64,000 nucleotides of DNA from DAISIK01 sp036822055 (GTDB taxonomy: Bacteria; Verrucomicrobiota; Verrucomicrobiia; Opitutales; Puniceicoccaceae), in the NCBI GenBank assembly GCA_036822055.1, contig DAISIK010000003.1, positions 58,655 through 122,654 of the forward strand, read 5' to 3'. The notes beneath the pieces were generated by a model. That model worked only from the letters and a program-made list of their open reading frames with translations. It made no database searches and was not told the DNA's origin. Shown here in pieces: positions 7,955 through 16,569 of this stretch. Every line of letters starts with the position of its first letter. Position 1 is the first letter of the stretch. Both the position numbers and the translations under genes were made by a program.

Positions 7955-10765
7955 TTAAGAGACCGCGATAGCTTCAAGGGCTTCTGCGCATCGGGAGCAA
8001 ACCTCGGGTGCATCGGGATCCGGGTTGGTGACCAGATGGGAAACGGTGCGCCAGCAGCGTGGGCAACGGATCCCGGAGGCAGGCTGGGCACGTACGGCGG
8101 TATGATCGGAACGAACCACTTTGACCAACGAAACGATAAAAAGTTCGGGTAATTTTTCCTCGAGTTCTTCGAGGGCCCGGCAGGCGGGGTGATCGGGGCT
8201 GACGAAGATCTCAAGTGCGGCGTCGAGAGACTGACCGATCTTTTTTTCCACTCGAAGAGTCTCGAGCTGCTCGTTGATTAGGGTGGCTTTGAAATTGAGG
8301 AGAGCCGAGACGTGTTGGGCCGACGGGTGCTCAATGCGGGCGAGAATGGGTTCGGGCCAGGGCTGAAGGTGGATGGAGTCCTCGCCGAGGTCGCGACCCT
8401 CGAAGCCGTGGGACCAGACCTCATCGGTCGTGAAGGGGAGGAGGGGGGCGAGGAGCCGTGAGACGGTGAAGAGGATCTCGTGCAGGGCGGTCTGGGAGGA
8501 CCGACGGAGAGGGTGTTGAGGGGCGAGGGTGTAGAGGCGATCCTTGAGAATGTCGTGGTAGGTTGCGGAGAGGGTATTGGAGAAGAAACGATTGATCTCT
8601 TGGTAGGCTCGATGGAATTCAAAGCGGTCGTAGGCGGCGGTGACGGCGACGACAAGTTTGGTGGTTTCAGCCAGAGCCCACTGATCGAGAGGATCGAGGT
8701 CGGCGGGGTCGACCTGGTCCTGGGCGGGGTCGAAGTCGTACAGGTTGCTGAGTTGGAAGCGGAGGCTGTTCCGAATGAGACGGTAGGTTTGGGAAACGTG
8801 TTTGAGGATCTCGTCGGAGACGGGAATGTCGTTGCGGAAATCCTCGGAGGCGATCCAGAGGCGGACGACATCGGCGCCGAAGGTGTTGACGTAGCCATCG
8901 GCAGTCTGGGGTTTTCCATCGGATTTGGAGATTTTTTGTCCGTCTCCGCCCACGACAAAGCCGTGGGTGATGATCTGGCGGTAAGGCGCTGCGCGATCGG
9001 CGATGGTGGCAGTCCAGAGGGAGGACTGAAACCAGCCGCGGTGCTGATCGCTGCCCTCAAGGTAGAGATCGGCAGGCCAGTGGAGATCGGGGTGGTTCTG
9101 AAGAACGGCGCGGTGGGAGCAACCGGAATCGATCCAGACGTCGAGGGTGTCCTTACCGGTGACGAGGTCTCGATCTTGCCAGCCAGCGGGGAGGGGGATG
9201 CCGTCGAGGAGTTGAGCGGCATCCTGCTCAAACCAGATGGAGGTGCCGTGGAGGGCTACTTTCCCAGCGAGGGCCTCGATGACCTCGGGGTCGAGGAGGC
9301 AGTCGCCGGAGGCGGGGTCGAAAAAGGCAGGGATGGGAACACCCCAGGCGCGCTGGCGGCTGATGCACCAGTCGGGGCGATTCTCGACGGAACCACGAAT
9401 CCGGTTTTCGCCCCAAGAAGGTTCCCAGCGAACTTTTTGAAGGTTGGTGAGGACTTGATCGCGGAGACCGTCTCGGTCGAGGGAAACAAACCATTGATCC
9501 ATGGCGCGAAAGACAACCGGGGTCTTGGAGCGCCAGCAGTGGGGGTAGGAGTGGTGGTATTTTTTAACCGAAAGGAGGGAGCCGGTTTCTTTGAGGAGGG
9601 AGAGGACAGCGCGGTTGGCTGGGGAGGTTTGCTGGTCAGTCTCGAGGACGGATTTGCCGACGAGGGAGGCGGGGATGGACCCGTCGTCGAGGTAGGCTCC
9701 CTGGTCGTCAAGCGGGCAATAGATTTCCAGGTTGTAACGGAGGCCGGTGAGGTAGTCCTCCATGCCGTGACCGGGGGCGGTGTGTACGCAACCAGTACCA
9801 GTCTCGGTGGTGACGTAGTCGGCGAGAACGAGGGGGCTGGGCCGATTGATGAAGGGGTGAACAGTCTGCACGCCCTCAAGATCGCTGCCGAGAAAGGTTG
9901 GCTGCGAGGGGGAGAGATCCTCAATTTCGAGGAGGGAGGCCAGCTGGGGAGCGAGGTCTCTGGCAACGAGGAGATTGCGGCCCTGGTAGGGGAGGGTAAG
10001 GTATTGAAGGCGGGGATGGAGGGCGATGGCGAGATTGGCCGGGATGGTCCAAGGGGTGGTGGTCCAGATGACAATTTCCGTATTGGCCGGGAGGCCGGAT
10101 TGACGCGGATCGGTAACCTTGAAGGCGACGTAGATGCTGGGCGAGACGTGGTCCCGGTACTCGATTTCGGCCTCGGCGAGAGCGGTTTCGCAAGGGATGG
10201 ACCAGTAGATGGGTTTTTTACTTCGGTAAACGAGGCCCTGGCGGACGAAGGCAGCAAAGGTGCGCAGGATGGTGGCCTCGTACTCGGGGTTGAGGGTTTT
10301 GTACTCGTTGGCCCAGTCGGCAAGGACACCGAGGCGCTTGAATTGGGCGCGCTGGGTTTCGATGAACTGGCGGGAGAACTTTTCGCATTCCCGACGCAGC
10401 TCGGCGGTGGTCAACTGGCGGTTGGTTTCGCGGAGCTGGCGGGAGACTTTATGCTCAATAGGGAGCCCGTGGCAGTCCCAACCGGGGAGGTAGGGTGCCC
10501 GGTAGCCACGCATCGACTTGTACCGTACGATGGCATCTTTGAGGGTTTTATTAAGAGCAGTGCCGATGTGGACATCGCCATTGGTGAAAGGGGGGCCATC
10601 GTGAAGGACAAAAAGTGGCTTGCCCTGGTTGTTCGCCTGAATGCGGGCATAGAGGTCTGATTTCTCCCAATGAGCGACGCGGAGGGGTTCCCGCTCGACG
10701 AGATTTGCCCGCATGGGAAAGTCGGTTTTCGGCAGGTTAAGAGTATCTTTTGGGTCTTTGGGCAT
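7955..10765 (-). CDS. ileS: Isoleucyl-tRNA synthetase
   Basis: Charges tRNA-Ile with isoleucine and hydrolyses mischarged valine. The 936 residues are normal for bacterial IleRS. The class I signature is HIGT (66-69, HIGH variant) within GDVHIGTALNK; WTTTPWTIPANLA and GTGCVHTAPGHG belong to the CP1 editing domain; GVPIPAF and SDQHRGWFQSS are in the Rossmann core; KISKS, near residue 612, is the KMSKS loop. The anticodon-binding domain is followed by a C-terminal zinc knuckle with CPRCW (near 905) and CSRC (near 924). First gene of ileS-dksA/traR-lspA, an arrangement related to the common ileS-lspA pairing. Confidence 0.97.
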   Translation of the reverse strand: MPKDPKDTLNLPKTDFPMRANLVEREPLRVAHWEKSDLYARIQANNQGKPLFVLHDGPPFTNGDVHIGTALNKTLKDAIVRYKSMRGYRAPYLPGWDCHGLPIEHKVSRQLRETNRQLTTAELRRECEKFSRQFIETQRAQFKRLGVLADWANEYKTLNPEYEATILRTFAAFVRQGLVYRSKKPIYWSIPCETALAEAEIEYRDHVSPSIYVAFKVTDPRQSGLPANTEIVIWTTTPWTIPANLAIALHPRLQYLTLPYQGRNLLVARDLAPQLASLLEIEDLSPSQPTFLGSDLEGVQTVHPFINRPSPLVLADYVTTETGTGCVHTAPGHGMEDYLTGLRYNLEIYCPLDDQGAYLDDGSIPASLVGKSVLETDQQTSPANRAVLSLLKETGSLLSVKKYHHSYPHCWRSKTPVVFRAMDQWFVSLDRDGLRDQVLTNLQKVRWEPSWGENRIRGSVENRPDWCISRQRAWGVPIPAFFDPASGDCLLDPEVIEALAGKVALHGTSIWFEQDAAQLLDGIPLPAGWQDRDLVTGKDTLDVWIDSGCSHRAVLQNHPDLHWPADLYLEGSDQHRGWFQSSLWTATIADRAAPYRQIITHGFVVGGDGQKISKSDGKPQTADGYVNTFGADVVRLWIASEDFRNDIPVSDEILKHVSQTYRLIRNSLRFQLSNLYDFDPAQDQVDPADLDPLDQWALAETTKLVVAVTAAYDRFEFHRAYQEINRFFSNTLSATYHDILKDRLYTLAPQHPLRRSSQTALHEILFTVSRLLAPLLPFTTDEVWSHGFEGRDLGEDSIHLQPWPEPILARIEHPSAQHVSALLNFKATLINEQLETLRVEKKIGQSLDAALEIFVSPDHPACRALEELEEKLPELFIVSLVKVVRSDHTAVRAQPASGIRCPRCWRTVSHLVTNPDPDAPEVCSRCAEALEAIAVS

Positions 10766-11024
10766 GGAAACAGCCTTCGGGGAGGGATTCCGAGTCTATT
10801 GAAAGATGCGGCATCATGCTTATTGGCTTTCTTTAGTCAAGAACCGGATGGCGGATTTGGGCGAGTAAAAGGGGGTGGGATTAGCTTTGTGGATCGGTTT
10901 GGCTGAAGGGGGGTGAACTCCGGGTGGAGGGAAGGTGGGTTTTCCTGATTGAGTTTCTGCGGTAATGGGCGGAAGGGTCTTTGGTAAAGCTTAACGAAAC
11001 AGTAGCTTGACATGGATTTTAATA
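10766..11024. other. Divergent intergenic region between ileS and imuA
   Basis: About 260 bases separate the divergent ileS and imuA genes and must carry promoters in both directions. A TTGACA hexamer at 11007-11012 faces imuA. I see no T-box leader or other structured element in front of ileS. Confidence 0.5.
11007..11012 (+). promoter_or_regulatory. Candidate -35 box for the imuA operon
   Basis: TTGACA is a perfect sigma-70 -35 hexamer. A -10 element at normal spacing would fall at about 11030-11036, inside the LexA-type palindrome, so a bound repressor would block the promoter. No good TATAAT match is present, and such a promoter would give a leaderless or nearly leaderless transcript. 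Confidence 0.4.
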
Positions 11025-11040
11025 GTGAACAAATGTTCAC
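11025..11040. promoter_or_regulatory. LexA-type operator palindrome in front of imuA
   Basis: GTGAACAAATGTTCAC is a perfect 6-4-6 inverted repeat of the GAAC-N4-GTTC type used by Gram-positive LexA. It ends two bases before the imuA ATG at 11043. imuA-imuB-dnaE2 operons are LexA targets in many phyla, so an SOS operator is the natural reading. The half-site orientation differs from the TGTTC-N4-GAACA motif described for Verrucomicrobium spinosum. Confidence 0.75.
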
Positions 11041-11042
11041 TT

Positions 11043-11780
11043 ATGAAAGTTGGGGAAGATCCTGCACTGAAACAGGTGGCGCGAAGTGATGCCTTTGCGG
11101 CCGTGCGCAAGGAGGTGGCGAGGCGTTTTCCGCAGGCGTTCCGGGGGGGAGGATCGAGGATCCAAACGGGTTTGGCGGGGCTGGATGCGGTGCTGGGGGG
11201 TGGATTGTTGCCGGGGAGTTTTGGGGAATGGGTGGCGGCGGCTCCGAGCAGTGGGGGGACCTCAATGATTGGGACCCTGATCGACACGGCGCGGAGGTGG
11301 GGAAGGTTGATTGCCTTGGTGGATGGGGCGGATGCTTTTGATCCGCGGATGGCCTGGGAGCCAAACCGGCGCGCGGAAGGGTTTCTCTGGGTAAGGTCGG
11401 GGGATGCTCCGAAGACGATCCGGGCGGCAGATTTGCTTTTGAGGGATCCGCATTTTGGGGTGGTAGTGATGGATTTGCGCGGGTTGCCTGAGCGAGTGGT
11501 CCGGCGGTCGGTGCGTCCGGCCCAGTGGTACCGGTTGCAACGGTTGGCTGGGGCGAGGGGGGTGATTTTGATTTTGTTGGCAGCGAGGCCATTGGCGCAG
11601 GGGGTACACTATCGGTTGTATTTGCGCCAGAGCCATCGAATGGAGGATTTTGAGACTCCGAGGGAGCATTTACTGGAGCGGATCGCCTTTCGGGTGGCAG
11701 GGGAATCGGTAGGGGTGGAAGAGCTGACGGAGACAGCCTCGATGGAAGAGGGGCGGTTTCTGGCGAGGGAGATGGTTTGA
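11043..11780 (+). CDS. imuA: ImuA, RecA/SulA-like mutasome protein
   Basis: First protein of the ImuA-ImuB-DnaE2 translesion synthesis cassette. The 245-residue product has the RecA-like core expected of ImuA: RIQTGLAGLDAVLGGGLLPG, then a degenerate P-loop (APSSGGTSMI in place of GPESSGKTT), LIALVDGADAFDPR, and DLLLRDPHFGVVVMDLRGL in the Walker B position. Loss of the Walker lysine suggests it binds partners rather than hydrolysing ATP. ATG 11043 is chosen; the frame is open upstream to a TTG at 11007, but that stretch holds the operator and candidate -35 box. There is no Shine-Dalgarno sequence. imuB follows after 19 bases. Confidence 0.85.
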   Translation: MKVGEDPALKQVARSDAFAAVRKEVARRFPQAFRGGGSRIQTGLAGLDAVLGGGLLPGSFGEWVAAAPSSGGTSMIGTLIDTARRWGRLIALVDGADAFDPRMAWEPNRRAEGFLWVRSGDAPKTIRAADLLLRDPHFGVVVMDLRGLPERVVRRSVRPAQWYRLQRLAGARGVILILLAARPLAQGVHYRLYLRQSHRMEDFETPREHLLERIAFRVAGESVGVEELTETASMEEGRFLAREMV

Positions 11781-11799
11781 GGCAGGGAAGGGCAAGGCT

Positions 11800-13383
11800 A
11801 TGTACGTGGTGGTAGAGATTCCGGGTTTCCGTTTGCAGGCGGTGCAAAGGCTGCGACCGGGGCCAGCAGTTGGAGGAGCGGCTTTGGTGGCATCAAACGG
11901 GCGGAGGTCGCGGATTATGGAAGTGAATGGGCAAGCGCTGGCGGCGGGGGTTCGTCCGGGGCTGAGTGCAGCTCAGGCTTTGGCACGTTGTTCAAATTTG
12001 GAGCTCTTCCATCCGGTGGAGGAGGCGGAGGAGGCGGCTGGGCGGCTTTTGTTTGCGCGTTGCAGTAGCCTGGCGCCGAGGTTGGAAAGGACCCTCAGGG
12101 GAAGGGTAACGATCGATGCGATGGGTCGGGAAGCGGGCGGGCTGCCGATGGCGGTTCGAGCGGTGGTGGAGGGATTGGCAGAGGCCGGTTTGCAGGCCAG
12201 GGCGGGGGTGGGACCGACGCCGTTTTTGGCACGGGTGGCAGCCCTCCGGGCCTCACCGGTTTGTGTTTTGACGGAGGGGGAGACGGTATTTCGGGAGGGT
12301 GTGAGCCGGTTTGATTTGAGGGATTTTCTCGCAGAGACGATGCTGGCAGAGGCGTTGGGGGAGGAAGGAATCCCGGGCCTGCTGGAGGTTCTGGACGGGT
12401 GGGGGGTGCGGACGTTGGCAGATTTTCGGGCTCTGGACCGGAGCGCAGTAGTGGCGAGGTTGGGAGCCGAGGGTGGCCGGGCACACGATGAGGTGAGCGG
12501 GAGGAGGTGTCGGCTCTTGCGGTTGGACATGCCGCCTCCGGTCTTTGAGGCAGGCCTGGAGTTGGAAGAACCGATTGAGCGACTCGAGCCTTTGCTATTC
12601 ATCATCCGGAGGTTGTTAGAGACTCTCTGTGCAGAGATGGGCTCGGCGGTGAAGGCGGCCAACGCGTTGAAGCTGGAACTTTCCCAGGAGCGCGGGCCAG
12701 TTTGGGTTAGCGAGATCGCGCTGCCAGAGCCGAGCAGTCGGGTGGACGTGCTCTTTGCGGTCTTGCAAACCCGGCTGGAGGGGGTGCGGACGGAAACGGC
12801 GGTGGTGGCGGTCCGGCTGAAGCTGGAGCCGGGGGAGGTTTCGGCAGGGCAGCGGGATCTCTTTCGTCCCGAGCTGAGTGATCCCCATTGCTTTGCCGAG
12901 ACCTTGGGGCGCCTGCGGGCGTTGCTGGGGGCTGAGGGGTGTGGTTGTCCTTGCCCAGAGGATACGCATGGGAGGGATGCTTTTTCGTTAAATATCCCCG
13001 AGGTTTGGGCTGAGAAAAGTGAAGAAAACGAAGGAGGTGGTGGGATGATGGTGGAGGAGGACAAACCTGCGGAAGTTTGGCGACGAGGAAACTGGACCTC
13101 AGAAATCCTGCCAGTGAATGAGGTGAGGGGACCGGCCCTGCGCCATTTTCGCCCATCGCGAAGGGTGGAGGTGGTGGCGGATGGGGGAGTGCCAAAACGG
13201 ATCGAGAAGGGGAACCCGGCGGGGCTGATTGAGGCGGTGAGGGGACCGTGGATTTACTCCGGGAGCTGGTGGGAAGGCGGGGGTTGGAACCGAGTAGAGT
13301 GGGATATTTCGGTGGCGGGGGGAATCTATCGTCTGGCACAGGAGGGCGGGGGAAACTGGGAGCTGGAGGGGATGTACGATTGA
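11800..13383 (+). CDS. imuB: ImuB, catalytically inactive Y-family polymerase homologue
   Basis: Adaptor of the mutasome: it bridges DnaE2 to the sliding clamp. The 527 residues follow the Y-family layout (MYVVVEIPGF; ARCSSLAPRLERT; RVTIDAMG; RAGVGPTPFLARVAA), but the metal-binding residues are lost: the first aspartate is not conserved and the SIDE motif reads TIDA. A beta-clamp binding motif QRDLF lies near residue 350, as in known ImuB proteins. The C-terminus has the ImuB-specific WWEGGGWNRVEW and WELEGMYD segments. Both the missing carboxylates and the clamp motif are as expected for the family. Confidence 0.92.
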   Translation: MYVVVEIPGFRLQAVQRLRPGPAVGGAALVASNGRRSRIMEVNGQALAAGVRPGLSAAQALARCSNLELFHPVEEAEEAAGRLLFARCSSLAPRLERTLRGRVTIDAMGREAGGLPMAVRAVVEGLAEAGLQARAGVGPTPFLARVAALRASPVCVLTEGETVFREGVSRFDLRDFLAETMLAEALGEEGIPGLLEVLDGWGVRTLADFRALDRSAVVARLGAEGGRAHDEVSGRRCRLLRLDMPPPVFEAGLELEEPIERLEPLLFIIRRLLETLCAEMGSAVKAANALKLELSQERGPVWVSEIALPEPSSRVDVLFAVLQTRLEGVRTETAVVAVRLKLEPGEVSAGQRDLFRPELSDPHCFAETLGRLRALLGAEGCGCPCPEDTHGRDAFSLNIPEVWAEKSEENEGGGGMMVEEDKPAEVWRRGNWTSEILPVNEVRGPALRHFRPSRRVEVVADGGVPKRIEKGNPAGLIEAVRGPWIYSGSWWEGGGWNRVEWDISVAGGIYRLAQEGGGNWELEGMYD

Positions 13384-13388
13384 AAGGG

Positions 13389-16300
13389 ATGGGGAGCTAT
13401 GTAGAGCTGCACGGGCGGAGTGCTTTCTCGTTTTTGCGGGGAGCTTCAAGCCCGGAAAGGTTGGCCGAGACTTTTTTAGACAAGGGGTATCCGGTAGCGG
13501 CCTTGTGTGACCGCAATGGCTTGTACGGGATTCCCCGCTTCCACCGCGTGATGCGGGATCAAGGGGGACGGGCGATCGTGGGGAGCGAGCTGGAGATGGA
13601 GGATGGGTCGGTACTGCCGGTGCTGGTGGAAAAGCGGGAGGGCTACCGGAATCTTTGCCGGTTGTTGAGCGAGGCTCATATTGCAGCGGCCAAGGGCGAA
13701 GCGCGGATCAGTTGGGAGCGCCTGCGGTTCCATGCGGGGGGGTTGGTGGCTTTGACCGGGGATGAGGATGGGCCGTTGGCACGGGCGGAAATCCTGGGGG
13801 GCAAAGCGCGTCTGCAGACGACGATGGAGCAGCTGGTGGGGATTTTCGGGAGGGGTAATCTGTACGTGGAATTGCAGCGGCATGGGCTGAGGGGGGAGGA
13901 TCGGTTGAATGGGTTACGATTGGGGGTGGCGGAGGTCTTCAAGCTTCCTCTTTTGGCAACCAACGTAGTGACTTACGCAGAGCCGGGGGATCGGAAAGTG
14001 GCGGATGTATTTACTTGTTTGAGACACCATACACATCTGGAGGCGGCGGGGAGGTTGTTGTCGATCAATGCGGCGCGTTCGGTGCAATCGCCGGAGGTGA
14101 TGGAGAGGCGGTTTGCAGATTTGCCGGAGTCGATCCTGAACACGGCACGGTTGGCAGAGCGGATTGAGTTTACGCTGGGGGATTTGGGGTATGCCTTTCC
14201 CCGCTACCCGGTGCCGGAGGGGGAGACGATGGACAGCTTCTTGCGGAAGATGTGTTGGTTTGGGGCGGAGCACCGCTACGGGAGCATTACTCCGAAGGTG
14301 CGGAGCCAGATTGAGCACGAGCTGAGGTTGATCTCAAAACTGGGGTTCAGTGGTTATTTTTTGATCGTCTGGGACATTGTGAATTTTTGTCGGGAGCGGG
14401 GAATTCTGGTGCAGGGGCGGGGGAGTGCGGCAAACAGTGCGGTCTGTTATAGCCTGGGGATCACGGCGGTTGATCCAGTGGGGGGAAAGCTTCTCTTTGA
14501 ACGTTTTTTGAGCGAGGGGAGGAAAAGCTGGCCGGATATTGATCTGGACCTGCCGAGCGGGACCCAGCGGGAGGCGGTGATTCAGGAGGTATACGGTCGG
14601 TACGGCAAGAGGGGAGCAGCGATGACGGCCAATGTTATTTGTTACCGGGGGAGGAGTGCGGTACGTGAGATTGGCAAGGTGCTCGATTTTCCGGAGGAGT
14701 GCCTGAATCGTTTTTCCAGCCTGCACTACCGGGGTGATTATCGACACACGCTGGAACTGGAGGAGCAATTGGAGAAGGCAGGGATCCGCCGGGACCATCC
14801 GCGGACTCCGGCGCTGGTCGATCTGTATCAGCGGATCCACGGCTTGCCGCGCCATCTGGGGCAGCACTCGGGGGGGATGATTTTATCGGATGGGGGGTTA
14901 GATGCGGTGGTGCCGCTGGAGAATGCTTCGATGCCGGGTCGGGTAGTGGCGCAGTGGGATAAGGATGACTGTGAGGACCTGGGGATCATCAAGGTGGATC
15001 TGCTCGGGCTGGGAATGATGGCGGTTTTGGAGGAGGCGTTGGAGCTGACGCGGCAGCGGGGGCATCCGGTGGATTTGGCTAGTATCCCGAAGGACGATGA
15101 ACAAACCTATGAGATGCTGCAAAAGGCAGACACAATCGGGGTGTTTCAAGTAGAGAGCCGGGCGCAGATGGCTACTTTGCCACGGTTGAAGCCAAAGGTC
15201 TTTTACGATCTGGTGGTGGAGGTGGCGATCGTGCGTCCGGGACCGATCGTGGGTAAGCTGGCCCACCCGTATCTGGAGCGGCGGGCGGGACGGGAAAAGA
15301 TCGACACGATTCATCCGGATCTGGAGCCGGTACTGGAGCGGACCCTGGGTGTACCGCTTTTTCAGGAACAGGTTTTGAAGATGGCGATGGTGATGGCAGA
15401 CTTTACCGGGAGTGAGGCAGAGGAGCTGAGGAGGGCGCTGGGATTTAGCAAAAATCCGGAGCGACTGGAGCGCGTCAAGGAGAAGTTGCGGGCAGCGATG
15501 CGAAAAAAGGGACATCGCCCAGAGGTGATTGATGCGGTGACTGGCTCGGTCAGTTCTTTTGCCTTGTACGGGTTTCCAGAGTCCCACGCGATCAGTTTTG
15601 CGATCCTCGCCTATGCCAGTGCGTACTTAAAACGCCACTACCCGGTAGAGTTTTACACCGGGTTGCTGAATAATCAGCCGATGGGCTTTTATTCGCCGGC
15701 CACCTTGATTCAGGATGCGAAGCGGCGGGGGATCCGATTTCTTCCGGTCTCGGTGATTGATTCGCAGATGGAGTGTACGATCCTGGATGATGCAACGATT
15801 CGGTTGGGTCTGAACGGGCTGCGCGGGGTGGGACGGAACCGGATTGAGGCAATGCTGGAGGAGCGGGAGCGGCGGGCTTTCGCGGGGTTAGAGGATTTTC
15901 GCGACCGGACGCAATTCAACCGAGATGAGCTGAGGGTTTTGGCAAAGAGCGGGAGCTTGAACGGATGGGGAATGGATCGTCGGGAGGCGCTTTGGAGGGT
16001 GGAGGAGCGGACGGAGCGGGCGGGGTCGGTGCAGGGTTGGTTGCCGTTGCTGGATGCGGGAGTTAAGGCTGCCTCACCGCTAGCCGGGATGACGCCGCTG
16101 GAGCGGATCGAATCGGACTTTGCGACGACGGGATCGACGGTGGGCGGGCACCCGTTGACGAAGGTGCGGGAGCAATTGACGGAGACGGGATTTTTGAAAG
16201 CGGCAGAACTGGGCCAGGCAGTGGCCGGGAAGCGGGTGAAAGTGGCGGGGGCGGTGATCTGCCGTCAGCGTCCGGGGACGGCGAAGGGGGTGGTCTTTCT

Positions 16301-16508
16301 CAGCCTTGAGGATGAAAGTGGGATCGCGAATATCGTTGTGTGGAGAAATCTGTTTGAGCGTGAGCGGCTGAAGATCGTGCAGAGTGCCTTTCTCGGAGTG
16401 GAGGGGTTTTTAGAAATTTCGAGAGGGGTAACCAATGTGGTGGCAGAGAAGGTGGAGCCCCTTAGCTTTGTGGGATTGCCGGAGGGGGCATCGCACGATT
16501 TCCACTGA
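13389..16508 (+). CDS. dnaE2: Error-prone DNA polymerase III alpha subunit DnaE2
   Basis: C-family polymerase that performs the mutagenic bypass step of the ImuA-ImuB-DnaE2 mutasome. The 1039-residue protein begins with the PHP domain (YVELHGRSAFSFLRGAS) and contains the palm with PDIDLDLPSG near residue 383 and IIKVDLLGLGMM near 535, supplying the catalytic aspartates. FQEQVLKMA and the thumb/fingers segment SFALYGFPESHA follow, with an OB-fold near the C-terminus (VVFLSLEDESGIANIVVW). The start is ATG 13389, five bases after the imuB stop and preceded by GAAAGGG; the frame is open farther upstream inside imuB but that part has no homology. Confidence 0.95.
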   Translation: MGSYVELHGRSAFSFLRGASSPERLAETFLDKGYPVAALCDRNGLYGIPRFHRVMRDQGGRAIVGSELEMEDGSVLPVLVEKREGYRNLCRLLSEAHIAAAKGEARISWERLRFHAGGLVALTGDEDGPLARAEILGGKARLQTTMEQLVGIFGRGNLYVELQRHGLRGEDRLNGLRLGVAEVFKLPLLATNVVTYAEPGDRKVADVFTCLRHHTHLEAAGRLLSINAARSVQSPEVMERRFADLPESILNTARLAERIEFTLGDLGYAFPRYPVPEGETMDSFLRKMCWFGAEHRYGSITPKVRSQIEHELRLISKLGFSGYFLIVWDIVNFCRERGILVQGRGSAANSAVCYSLGITAVDPVGGKLLFERFLSEGRKSWPDIDLDLPSGTQREAVIQEVYGRYGKRGAAMTANVICYRGRSAVREIGKVLDFPEECLNRFSSLHYRGDYRHTLELEEQLEKAGIRRDHPRTPALVDLYQRIHGLPRHLGQHSGGMILSDGGLDAVVPLENASMPGRVVAQWDKDDCEDLGIIKVDLLGLGMMAVLEEALELTRQRGHPVDLASIPKDDEQTYEMLQKADTIGVFQVESRAQMATLPRLKPKVFYDLVVEVAIVRPGPIVGKLAHPYLERRAGREKIDTIHPDLEPVLERTLGVPLFQEQVLKMAMVMADFTGSEAEELRRALGFSKNPERLERVKEKLRAAMRKKGHRPEVIDAVTGSVSSFALYGFPESHAISFAILAYASAYLKRHYPVEFYTGLLNNQPMGFYSPATLIQDAKRRGIRFLPVSVIDSQMECTILDDATIRLGLNGLRGVGRNRIEAMLEERERRAFAGLEDFRDRTQFNRDELRVLAKSGSLNGWGMDRREALWRVEERTERAGSVQGWLPLLDAGVKAASPLAGMTPLERIESDFATTGSTVGGHPLTKVREQLTETGFLKAAELGQAVAGKRVKVAGAVICRQRPGTAKGVVFLSLEDESGIANIVVWRNLFERERLKIVQSAFLGVEGFLEISRGVTNVVAEKVEPLSFVGLPEGASHDFH

Positions 16509-16569
16509 GGGAGGGGTTGGAAAAGCGGGGGGCAGGAACCTTTGGAACGGGCTAAATGGACTGAAGGCT

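Noticed and set aside
8480..10660. A 726-codon open frame on the strand opposite ileS
   Set aside because: It is a shadow of ileS: composition is driven by the GC-rich antisense frame and it has no recognisable domain.
7955..10765. HIGT and KISKS in place of HIGH and KMSKS in IleRS
   Set aside because: Both variants are common in bacterial IleRS and the rest of the enzyme is intact, so this is not unusual.
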